Below the pieces are notes generated by a model. It did not search any database. It was not told where the DNA came from and was given only the letters and a program-made list of their open reading frames with translations. Of a DNA stretch of 10,273 nt, positions 1 to 5,077 are shown piece after piece (position 1 is the stretch's first letter; every line of letters starts with the position of its first letter). Origin of the DNA: JAZDMK01 sp043800975 (GTDB taxonomy: Bacteria > Bacteroidota > Bacteroidia > Bacteroidales > JAHJDW01); contig JAZDMK010000154.1 in the NCBI GenBank assembly GCA_043800975.1, positions 1 through 10,273 on the forward strand, written 5' to 3'. The translations under genes and the position numbers were made by a program.

Positions 1-237
1 TGATTCTTTAATTCCACCAGCATTATCTTTAACACAAATTGTTTGTTGTGAGGTATCAATATCTATTTGAATATGTAAATTATTAATCTTCCCTTCTTTT
101 ATCCATAAATCTATAGAATTGTCGATTAGTTCACATATTGCTAATTCTTGACTATAATCAGCAATTATTGATTGGTAAAGTCTTTTAGATGGAATTGCCT
201 GTATTGTAGTTTGATTTTTCTTCATTATTGTTAACAT
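1..237 (-). CDS. GHKL/Hsp90-type ATPase, N-terminal fragment (partial)
   Basis: The gene enters from the left edge, and only its N-terminal 79 codons are present. I translated the stretch by hand: it is open throughout and begins MLTIMKKNQTT, with a second in-frame Met at 225. The fragment shows the start of a GHKL (gyrase, Hsp90, histidine kinase, MutL) ATP-binding fold. The N-box ELIDNSID carries the Mg-binding Asn and lies near residues 36-43. The G1 box DNAGGI lies near residues 71-76 after a beta-strand stretch. The spacing and the 'AIPSKRLYQSI..DYSQE' lead-in resemble the MutL/MORC/HATPase_c_3 group more than sensor kinases, which have other domains before the N-box. The rest is outside the window, so any effector domain is unknown. 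It lies on the same strand as the Shedu gene, 173 bp downstream of it, and is equally AT-rich. A role in phage defence is inferred from this position only. Confidence 0.75.
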   Translation of the reverse strand, partial: MLTIMKKNQTTIQAIPSKRLYQSIIADYSQELAICELIDNSIDLWIKEGKINNLHIQIDIDTSQQTICVKDNAGGIKES

Positions 238-311
238 TTGGTTTTTCAAAAAAAGAATGCTCTGTGCAGTTTTTGAGGTTTTTAATGTAATGTTGTAAGA
301 AGGTTTCCATT

Positions 312-395
312 AGTTAACAGCATTGCTGCGCATGTTCTAGGTTAATATTTATTTGTCTATATGCTGCGCTGCATGCAGCAAAGATGCTGTTAAAT
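312..395 (-). other. attC-like imperfect inverted repeat after the Shedu gene
   Basis: Ten bases at 314-323 (ttaacagcat) pair perfectly with 384-393, and 324-329 (tgctgc) pairs with 375-380. A 3-nt bulge (381-383) separates the two stems on one arm. On the minus strand the outer ends read ATTTAAC, a perfect match to the integron inverse-core RYYYAAC, and GTTAACT, 6 of 7 to the core GTTRRRY. The site begins 15 nt after the Shedu stop codon, where a cassette attC would lie. Unlike a textbook attC, the region between the outer and inner boxes is paired apart from the bulge. A second, local palindrome (gctgcatgcagc, 368-379) sits inside. It could instead be a terminator or an unrelated repeat. 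Confidence 0.4.
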
Positions 396-410
396 TTAGC
401 CCATATTATG

Positions 411-1607
411 TCATTCATACACTTTCCCTTTTAGGTTTTTAAGTCTGTCAAGTAATTCGTCAAATAGAACAATTTCAACATTTCTCAAAGAGTTGCGTAA
501 AATTCGAAAGTCTTCTTGCTGCTTACTTGTCTTAAGTTGTGAAGTTTGTCCTATTAAAACAAATGCTCTTGGCTTTATTACTTTAACACTTATTTCCTTT
601 TCCCTAAGAATATCTTTTTCTAATGTATCCCTCTTGCCTTCTGCTTGATAAAGATATTTTTCAGCTTGAGTAAGTGTTTTAACCATGTCAGTGTGCCAAT
701 AAAAATTTCCTCTGTCTTGCGTTGCTGCTAATAAGTTTGTAGTTGGTTTTTTTATTTCAAATATGTCCAGATGCCCTTGATAATCTACCAACCCAAAGTC
801 CACAAGTCTTGAACCGGCAAGCACGACATTTAATTGAGGAATAGACTTAATGTATTTGGAGTCTATTAAAAATAAATTCTTTTGTAAAAACTTACCCCAG
901 TCAGCTTCTGATGTTGCTGCTTTTAATAATTTTTCAAATTCAGCTATAACATTATCAACGGCTAACTTGTCGATTTTGATTTTGGTTCTCGATACGAGTT
1001 TTACTTTTTTGTTAGCTGTTGAATATTTTGTTGAAATTAATTCCTCATAAAAGTCCTCGAATTTTGTTAAAGCCTGTTTGTCAAAATGCTGTATTATGTC
1101 AGAGTCAATATTGTTGATTATTTTGAGATACCTACTTCTTGAACTTTCATTATCTGCAATATACTCTTTAGGAAAAGTGTCATAAAAAAACTCGTCTGCG
1201 TATTTACTCTTTTCAATCTTAGATTCATAAGTTATTCTGCTCAATCGCATTTTGAATTTTTCAAAGTCTTCATAGTTTATTACAACCTCTTTTAGGCTAT
1301 AACTTGTTTCTCTAGGCTTTGAGATTGTAACTTTTTGAATCTTTCTATTAGCTAATTTTTTGTCAAGATAATATAAAGCATTTCCTTTTATATAGCCTTT
1401 CTCGGCAAATTCTGGTGGTAACTTTTTAAACCCTTCAATTGTAATTTCACTCAAGAAGAATTCGCTACTCTCTGGATAGAAAATTATTGTCGAACGAGAA
1501 AGGTCTATAAGGTATACAAGTCTTTTTGAATCCGGTTTTGTGTCATCCGAAACGTGGATTTCAGTCTCATGCTTACCTTTTTTTATTTGTTTTATCTTTA
1601 ATGCCAT
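411..1607 (-). CDS. sduA: Shedu anti-phage nuclease SduA (DUF4263 C-terminal domain)
   Basis: This 398-aa protein has the DUF4263 nuclease domain in its C-terminal half (about residues 215-395). The diagnostic run is residues 225-290: an acidic/Trp helix (SEADWGKFLQKN), then a strand with VDFGLVD (Asp270), then DIFEIKKP (Glu284 and Lys286). These are the D...ExK residues of a PD-(D/E)xK nuclease. The conserved helix TLTQAEKYLYQAE (311-323) and the strand PRAFVLIG follow. Shedu is a single-gene anti-phage system whose members share this core and differ in N-terminal regulatory domains. Here residues 1-214 are charged, predicted alpha/beta, and not recognised. The start gives MALKIKQIKK and has an A-rich leader rather than a Shine-Dalgarno. 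The gene is much more AT-rich than the envelope genes to its right, which suggests transfer. An attC-like repeat ends 19 nt before its start and another begins 15 nt after its stop. The family call is firm; phage defence in this host is inferred. Confidence 0.87.
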   Translation of the reverse strand: MALKIKQIKKGKHETEIHVSDDTKPDSKRLVYLIDLSRSTIIFYPESSEFFLSEITIEGFKKLPPEFAEKGYIKGNALYYLDKKLANRKIQKVTISKPRETSYSLKEVVINYEDFEKFKMRLSRITYESKIEKSKYADEFFYDTFPKEYIADNESSRSRYLKIINNIDSDIIQHFDKQALTKFEDFYEELISTKYSTANKKVKLVSRTKIKIDKLAVDNVIAEFEKLLKAATSEADWGKFLQKNLFLIDSKYIKSIPQLNVVLAGSRLVDFGLVDYQGHLDIFEIKKPTTNLLAATQDRGNFYWHTDMVKTLTQAEKYLYQAEGKRDTLEKDILREKEISVKVIKPRAFVLIGQTSQLKTSKQQEDFRILRNSLRNVEIVLFDELLDRLKNLKGKVYE

Positions 1608-1626
1608 ATTGTTTTTTTAGAGTTAC

Positions 1627-1751
1627 ATATAACGATCGATGCTTGCTAATAGCGAAGTTTTAATAAGTATGTCAGTTTCTCTGTCATTAAATTTATTTAT
1701 TGTTATTCACTTGCAATCTCCCTCCCCGCAGATAGCAGCACAAAGTTATAG
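1627..1751 (-). other. attC-like imperfect inverted repeat between the small gene and the Shedu gene
   Basis: The arms have the layered structure of an integron attC. Outer boxes: atataac (1627-1633) pairs with gttatag (1745-1751) over six bases. Then come unpaired spacers, gatcga on the left and caaa on the right. Inner boxes: tgcttgcta (1640-1648) pairs with tagcagca (1733-1740) over eight bases, leaving one extrahelical base. An 84-bp variable loop lies between. The minus-strand outer end GTTATAT matches GTTRRRY only in part. The extra base sits on the arm nearer the Shedu gene, which may point to either orientation. The site starts 25 nt after the stop of the small gene and ends 19 nt before the Shedu start. 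No covariance model was run. Confidence 0.42.
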
Positions 1752-1776
1752 CCAGTGCTTACTTTCATTGTTGTTG

Positions 1777-2022
1777 TCAATTCACAGTCAAGTATTGTCT
1801 GAGATGATTGTACTTTTCTTCAATTGTCTTTTTGAAATTATTACAACAGATTTTATCTGTAAATTTAAGGTCATCAAAAATTTCTTCGTTACCCTTAATG
1901 GTAAACACACACATTTTATTAACGCGTATTTCTTTTTTGCCGCATTCGGGATTAGTACATTTTAACTTTGCCAATTCTTGATAAATAACGTTTGATTTTT
2001 GTAAGGTCTTTTCTGTCATCAT
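1777..2022 (-). CDS. small cysteine-rich hypothetical protein
   Basis: This 81-aa protein was not recognised. It is charged and soluble, with no signal peptide or membrane segment. Its cysteines are C22 and C27 (KCTNPECGKK), C38, and the pair C59-C60 (KICCNNF). The C-x4-C pair after a helix, a beta-like middle and a later CC suggest a small zinc-binding or treble-clef-like fold, but no family can be named. Two adjacent ATG codons (2020-2022 and 2017-2019) can start it. The opposite strand is also open here, but that translation is a run of hydrophobic and serine residues, typical of an antisense shadow. It is the first gene of the AT-rich minus-strand block, 169 bp upstream of the Shedu gene, with an attC-like repeat between them. 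It could be a stand-alone cassette gene, an accessory to Shedu, or unrelated. Confidence 0.5.
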   Translation of the reverse strand: MMTEKTLQKSNVIYQELAKLKCTNPECGKKEIRVNKMCVFTIKGNEEIFDDLKFTDKICCNNFKKTIEEKYNHLRQYLTVN

Positions 2023-2202
2023 CTTTTAAATTTAAGTAAAAATTCCTATGTTCGCGCGCGTTTGCCTGTCCGGTTCGAAGAGACGTGTTAACGCGTGCTT
2101 TCTCCTCAAATTAAATGTAAAGAACTCCTCTCTATTTATCATTAATGCCCCGAACATCCCAAAGGTTCCAAAAATCCTCATCTTTTTTTAATAAGTACGA
2201 GT

Positions 2203-2229
2203 AACAGTTTAGATCACTTGTAAACTGTT
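2203..2229. repeat. 9-bp inverted repeat (aacagttta / taaactgtt)
   Basis: A perfect 9-bp stem (2203-2211 with 2221-2229) encloses a 9-nt loop. It lies about 180 bp upstream of the small cysteine-rich gene and is followed by neither a T-run nor an A-run, so it is not an obvious terminator. It could be an operator or simply repeat debris. Confidence 0.45.
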
Positions 2230-2247
2230 CACGTCGCCTGTCAAAAT

Positions 2248-2278
2248 TTCGTAATTCGTATGTTCGTACCTATTCGTA
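2248..2278. repeat. four TTCGTA words
   Basis: TTCGTA occurs at 2248, 2255, 2263 and 2273, with a partial TTCG at 2280. The spacings (7, 8 and 10 bp) are irregular, so this is a degenerate simple repeat rather than an ordered set of operator sites. There is no coding sequence around it. Confidence 0.4.
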
Positions 2279-2510
2279 CTTCGATGATTGTTTCCTTCAA
2301 AGAACTAACCCCAAAAATACGTTTTATCCATCTCATTTCCAATACGTTTTTTTAACACTTAATAAACAACCCTGCCTCCTTATACCCTTTATCCGCTAAC
2401 TCGAAAAAAATGTTAGGTTTTTTCTGAAAAAACTTTCGCATCCCACTATTTATAGGCGAACCGAGGGGGCACAGTTAAAAACGCTAATTTATTAGTGGCT
2501 CAAATCTAAC

Positions 2511-2618
2511 CTAGTCGCTCCTTCGGAGCTCAAACAAACGCTGCGTAGCAGCACAATATGAAAGGACGCACATTCTTGTTAGTGCGTCAAAAGCAAACCT
2601 AATCGCTCCTTCGGAGCG
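2511..2618. repeat. cluster of short hairpins with a repeated tcgctccttcggagc unit
   Basis: The word tcgctccttcggagc occurs at 2515-2529 and 2603-2617 within similar flanks (cctagtcgctcc and cctaatcgctcc); the second copy closes as a perfect hairpin cgctcc-ttc-ggagcg. Between them lie gctgc-gta-gcagc (2540-2552) and gacgcac...gtgcgtc (2565-2571 with 2582-2588, 10-nt loop). Four stem-loops in about 100 bp, with no open frame that looks like a protein, suggest a palindromic intergenic repeat family. Confidence 0.5.
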
Positions 2619-2627
2619 AAGACCTCC

Positions 2628-2798
2628 CCGACATGCGGAACTGCGGAAAAGCTTCCGTGCAGGCTTGTGCGCAAAGGGCATATTCAGGCTTCCTGTCTGC
2701 ATGAATCATCATAAATTTTGTTTGTAACTGGGAGCCTGCCATGCCCGGCCTGTGGAAGTTTTCCGTAGTAGCTTGTGTGCAATGGCCGCATATTCGGG
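2628..2798. repeat. diverged 62-bp direct repeat, period 109 bp
   Basis: The stretch 2628-2689 is similar to 2737-2798. Both follow the order catgc, ggaa, ttccgt, gcttgtg(c/t)gcaa and gcatattc at matching spacing, with scattered substitutions. The open frames through the region change frame between the copies and show no protein character. I read it as an old duplication of an intergenic repeat. Confidence 0.45.
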
Positions 2799-2816
2799 GA
2801 AAAGCACTTTTCTTTG

Positions 2817-2848
2817 GTTCCTTTCTTTTTTGCGAAAAAGAAAGGGAC
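2817..2848. terminator. strong 14-bp-stem hairpin with T and A arms (terminator-like repeat)
   Basis: Bases 2817-2830 pair with 2835-2848 around a TGCG loop, with one G-T wobble. The arms are pyrimidine-rich (cctttcttttt) and purine-rich (aaaaagaaagg). The stem is symmetric, so it could act on either strand. It lies 350 bp downstream of the lipoprotein stop codon and could end leftward transcripts. It lacks a terminal T-run outside the stem, so a repeat-family hairpin is equally likely. Confidence 0.4.
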
Positions 2849-2905
2849 AAGTCGCCGCCGCAGGCGGCTGTTCCACGCTTTGTAATAAAAGTTCTGTTTA
2901 CCTTC

Positions 2906-3157
2906 GAGATCGGTTCGCACCTCATAGAGATGGAGTCGCACCTCACAGAGACGGGTTCGCAACTCAAAGAGATGGGGTCGCAGTCCATTGAGATCGAGTC
3001 CTAAGTCATCGAGACGGACTCCTGAGTCATTGAGACGGGGTTCTAGTCCCTTGAGACGGACTCCTGAGTCATTGAGCCGGGGTTCTAGTCCATTGAGATC
3101 GACTCCTAAGTCATCGAGCCGGGGTTCTAGGTCATTGAGATGGAGTCCTAGATCATT
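2906..3157. repeat. tandem array of twelve 21-bp units
   Basis: Twelve consecutive units, each exactly 21 bp, start at 2906, 2927, 2948, 2969, 2990, 3011, 3032, 3053, 3074, 3095, 3116 and 3137. A partial thirteenth starts at 3158. The consensus is roughly GAGAYSGRSTCSTRAGTCATT. The four units at the left end are the most diverged (ctcaNa endings instead of gtcatt), and two central units (3011 and 3053) are identical. There are no indels. Because 21 is divisible by three, several frames stay open. The minus-strand frame reads a leucine heptad, L-x-D-L-x-x-R, but it continues into the 2817 hairpin and other repeat sequence. I therefore annotate a minisatellite and not a gene. Confidence 0.85.
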
Positions 3158-3197
3158 GAGCGCGATCCCTACAGCTTTTACCAAGGCTTTCCGCCAT

Positions 3198-3887
3198 TCA
3201 CTTCCCGCCCAGCACAAACCCATACCTCGCAAAGCCCCCCTGCCGGGTGATATAGCTTATATAGCCTTTCATCGTTTTGTTCTTTCCCAGCATGGCTTTA
3301 GGTATTACGGCCATTCCGTCTTTAAAAGGTATTTCGGTGGGAACAATCGAATCAATTTCAAGATATACTTTGGGCTTAAAAATCTTTCCATAGGTGGAAG
3401 GTACCACTGCATAGCTGTTGTCGCGGGTTTGAATCACCACTGGCACAATCGTATCCGTAACAGCCATCAGATTGCTTTTTACATTCCAGTATACCGAAAG
3501 CACATACGACTCAAGCGAAGAGATATCGGCCTTGGCATTGTCTGCCCTTAAATCATCCATCATCTTTTTTACTGTGCGTGAAAGGAAGCGGGTATCATCA
3601 TCACATAAATCATTTACTGCTTTTTCAAATTTCTGTTTCACATCGTTCAGCGTGCTTTCATTGATATCGCTGCTTAGAATGTCTTTCATTTCTTTGTTAA
3701 ACATTTTTATTTTGTCGAAGGGAGCTTTCAGCCCCGGGTTCTGCATCACATCTTTTTCAATGTTCTCGAGCTGCATTTTCACAATCGTCTGCTGAATGGC
3801 TGATTCATCGGCATTGCTCTTTGCTTTTTTATCGGAGCAGGAAGCCATCATGGCAAGGATCATCAGGGGAAGAAGAATGTTTTTCAT
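3198..3887 (-). CDS. putative lipoprotein of unknown function
   Basis: This 229-aa protein starts MKNILLPLMILAMMASCSDK, a short hydrophobic segment ending in a lipobox with Cys17 as the lipidated residue. It is therefore probably anchored to a membrane by signal peptidase II processing. Residues about 28-145 are charged and helical (KMQLENIEKDVM, AVNDLCDDDTRFLSRTVKKMM). Residues about 146-229 look like beta strands (TDTIVPVVIQTRDNSYAVV, KPKVYLEIDS, FKDGMAVIPK) and end YGFVLGGK. The helical-then-beta order and the pattern of the last 85 residues faintly recall the periplasmic part of the gliding/secretion protein GldM. I cannot confirm this, and the protein lacks the GldM N-terminal membrane anchor type and length. 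It stands alone: 640 bp of repeats separate it from the peptidase gene upstream and the 21-bp array lies downstream. A promoter candidate lies at 3944-3974. Confidence 0.8.
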   Translation of the reverse strand: MKNILLPLMILAMMASCSDKKAKSNADESAIQQTIVKMQLENIEKDVMQNPGLKAPFDKIKMFNKEMKDILSSDINESTLNDVKQKFEKAVNDLCDDDTRFLSRTVKKMMDDLRADNAKADISSLESYVLSVYWNVKSNLMAVTDTIVPVVIQTRDNSYAVVPSTYGKIFKPKVYLEIDSIVPTEIPFKDGMAVIPKAMLGKNKTMKGYISYITRQGGFARYGFVLGGK

Positions 3888-3943
3888 AATCGGTGGTTTT
3901 TATTTTTGTACTCTATACTTCATGCCACAGGCACTATGCATTT

Positions 3944-3974
3944 CAAAATTAAATAAAACTTTTGACACTTCCAA
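3944..3974 (-). promoter_or_regulatory. candidate Bacteroidota sigma-A-type promoter of the lipoprotein gene
   Basis: Read on the minus strand, 3951-3944 is TAATTTTG, an exact match to the TAnnTTTG -7 element. A TTG (3974-3972) lies 20 nt upstream, in the place of the -33 element. Transcription would start near 3937, giving a leader of about 50 nt before the ATG at 3887. The match is by eye, and the AT-rich context makes chance matches likely. Confidence 0.4.
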
Positions 3975-3976
3975 TA

Positions 3977-4230
3977 TGAGAAGCCTGTGCGCTGGCTTTC
4001 CATTCCCGACTTCCAGCATCCGACTTCGGTCTCTTCAATAGGTCGTACCTAAAGGCACTCTTTTTTTTTTGCTTTTCGTTTTTACCAATATGCCGTGCCG
4101 ATGGCACTCTTTTTAATCATTGTTTTTTTTTTCTACAAACATTCCGTCCCTAGCGGGACTGAATTGTGCAATTTCGGGCATCCGGCATCCCTGCCCGACT
4201 GCGTCTGCAGGCGGGGGCATCCAACAAAAT
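3977..4230. repeat. intergenic repeat block with three related hairpins
   Basis: This stretch has no gene. At 3977-4039 it opens with a diverged member of the 'gcgaagc...gtgcgc...tttccattcc' family that is tandem at 4231-4556. Three similar hairpin units follow: gtacctaaaggcac (4045-4058, weak), gtgcc-gat-ggcac (4095-4107) and gtccc-tagc-gggac (4146-4159). The last two share a lead-in like 'acaaacattcc' or 'accaatatgcc'. The first two are followed on the plus strand by 'tcttttt'. The T-runs would suit plus-strand terminators, but no plus-strand gene ends here, so I regard them as a dispersed repeat. The tail (4170-4225) is made of degenerate 'ggcatcc' heptamers. Confidence 0.5.
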
Positions 4231-4556
4231 GCGAAGCCCGTGCGCAAGGATTCCATTTCCAGCTTCCAGCATCGGTCATCCAGCCCAATTAATTTAGAAC
4301 TCTAACCAATAAAATAAGGCGAAGCTCGCGCGCAAGGATTCCATTTCCGGCATCCAGCATCAGTCATCCAACAAAATGCGAAGCTTGTGTGCTGGCTTTC
4401 CATTCCGGTCTTCGGACTTCGGTCTTCCAGCCCATTTTAATTAAAGAACTCTAACCAAAACAATAAAGCGAAGCCCGTGCGCAAGGTTTCCATTCCCGTC
4501 TTCGGTCTCCGGTCTTCCGACCCTCTTCGTTAAAGAACTCTGACCACTTTAATAAA
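4231..4556. repeat. four tandem 58-91-bp repeats that overlap the 3' end of the peptidase gene
   Basis: Units begin with gcgaagc at 4231, 4319, 4378 and 4468. Each continues with gtgcgcaagg or gtgtgctggc, then tttccatt, then a run of degenerate heptamers (catccag, cttcggt, cttccga). Units 1, 3 and 4 end with a tail like 'aactctaaccaa...aataa'. Unit 2 lacks it and is only 59 bp. The tail of unit 4 (4530-4556) is the last nine codons, stop included, of the NlpC/P60 gene. The tail at 4441-4467 differs from it at five of 27 positions, and 4293-4317 is a more decayed copy. Repeat growth therefore seems to have involved the end of that gene. Confidence 0.65.
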
Positions 4557-5030
4557 CCGCTTCGGATACGAACTCTTCTCATAGTCTGTCATCACCACGC
4601 CCCAGTGGGCCTTGGAAGAGGAGGAGTGACTGAAACGTACCGGCTCGCCTTTTTCGCTGATCACAATGCCAACGTGCCCCGGTGATTTATCATTTGCATG
4701 CGTTCCGCGAAACACCATCACATCGCCTTTGCAGCATTCTTCCAAAGATATTTTTTTCCCTACCGTAGCATATGATTTGGAACCATGCGGCAGACTCATG
4801 TTGAAATGTGCAAACACATAGCTCACAAATCCCGAGCAGTCGAATCCCTTGGGAGAAGAGCCTTTCCAGACGTACTTCGTACCCAGATATGATTTTGCAT
4901 ACGCAACAATTGAATCGCGCCGCGCAGAGGAACAGTTGTCCTTATCTGTATTCACAGGCATTTGCGCATGCACATTCAACGAGCAGGATGCAATGATAAT
5001 CAGGAGAAATATTTTTAATATTATTCTCAT
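4530..5030 (-). CDS. NlpC/P60 family cell-wall peptidase
   Basis: This 166-aa protein is a compact secreted NlpC/P60 cysteine peptidase, a family that cleaves gamma-D-glutamyl-diaminopimelate bonds in peptidoglycan stem peptides. Residues 35-165 cover one complete domain: YAKSYLGTKYVWKGSSPKG leads into the nucleophile motif FDCSGFV (Cys65), the general-base His is in GHVGIVI (His119), and the polar third residue is probably His135 in RFSHSSS. GDVMVF (102-107) is also typical. Residues 1-22 are a signal sequence that can be read two ways. IASC could be a lipobox with Cys16 lipidated, and VHA-Q could be a signal peptidase I site after Ala22. It lies 44 bp downstream of the alpha/beta hydrolase gene on the same strand and probably shares its transcript. 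The last eight codons fall inside the tandem repeat family downstream, but KRFIKVVRVL is a normal NlpC/P60 ending, so the protein appears intact. Confidence 0.92.
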   Translation of the reverse strand: MRIILKIFLLIIIASCSLNVHAQMPVNTDKDNCSSARRDSIVAYAKSYLGTKYVWKGSSPKGFDCSGFVSYVFAHFNMSLPHGSKSYATVGKKISLEECCKGDVMVFRGTHANDKSPGHVGIVISEKGEPVRFSHSSSSKAHWGVVMTDYEKSSYPKRFIKVVRVL

Positions 5031-5042
5031 CCAATTCTCAAT

Positions 5043-5077
5043 AACTTATAACTCATAACTCATAACTTATAACTTCA
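5043..5077. repeat. five tandem heptamers (AACTYAT) in the hydrolase-peptidase spacer
   Basis: The units aacttat, aactcat, aactcat, aacttat and aacttca run without a gap. The last overlaps the hydrolase stop codon (5075-5077). They fill most of the 44-bp spacer before the peptidase start at 5030. Copy-number change by slippage would alter the distance between the two genes by 7 bp per unit. Confidence 0.75.

Larger units (their letters stand above)
2023..2460. other. gene-free AT-rich junction between the accessory block and the repeat region
   Basis: I see no coding sequence here. It contains an alternating CG run near 2053-2060, a near-palindrome centred on GTTAAC (2087-2092), oligo-T and oligo-A tracts, a hairpin at 2203-2229 and a cluster of TTCGTA words at 2248-2278. 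G+C is low to about 2455 and then rises. The right end of the transferred-looking block most likely lies in this stretch, but I found no flanking direct repeat, tRNA gene or integrase that fixes it. Confidence 0.4.

Noticed and set aside
185..310. 41-codon minus-strand frame starting at the ATG at 310
   Set aside because: It overlaps the ATPase start in another frame, has no domain, and ends within the ATPase coding region. I could not support it as a gene, though it begins 2 nt after the attC-like site.
1639..1965. 108-aa plus-strand frame opposite the small cysteine-rich gene
   Set aside because: Its translation is Ser, Leu and Phe runs typical of an antisense shadow, and it would run through the attC-like repeat and against the strand of all neighbours.
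2070..2095. ggttcgaa resembling a tRNA T-loop, as an attachment-site remnant
   Set aside because: The flanking bases do not form a T-stem and no other tRNA arm is present.
2081..2100. Third attC core at GTTAAC next to agca on the minus strand
   Set aside because: I found no partner arm within about 300 bp to the right. The near-palindrome alone is not enough for an attC or attI call.
2906..3157. CRISPR-like array
   Set aside because: The units are contiguous with no spacers between them, and no cas genes are present.
2684..3232. 182-aa minus-strand frame with leucine heptads across the 21-bp array
   Set aside because: It starts inside the lipoprotein gene and after the array runs through the 14-bp hairpin and the diverged direct repeat, giving low-complexity residues with no domain. 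Open frames are expected because the unit length is a multiple of three.
2988..3551. Plus-strand frame rich in Ser, Arg and Pro
   Set aside because: It is the antisense reading of the array and of the lipoprotein gene. The lipoprotein strand has a signal peptide and normal composition.
4045..4114. Intrinsic terminators for a plus-strand gene
   Set aside because: The T-runs are on the plus strand, but no plus-strand gene lies upstream. The flanking genes are on the minus strand.
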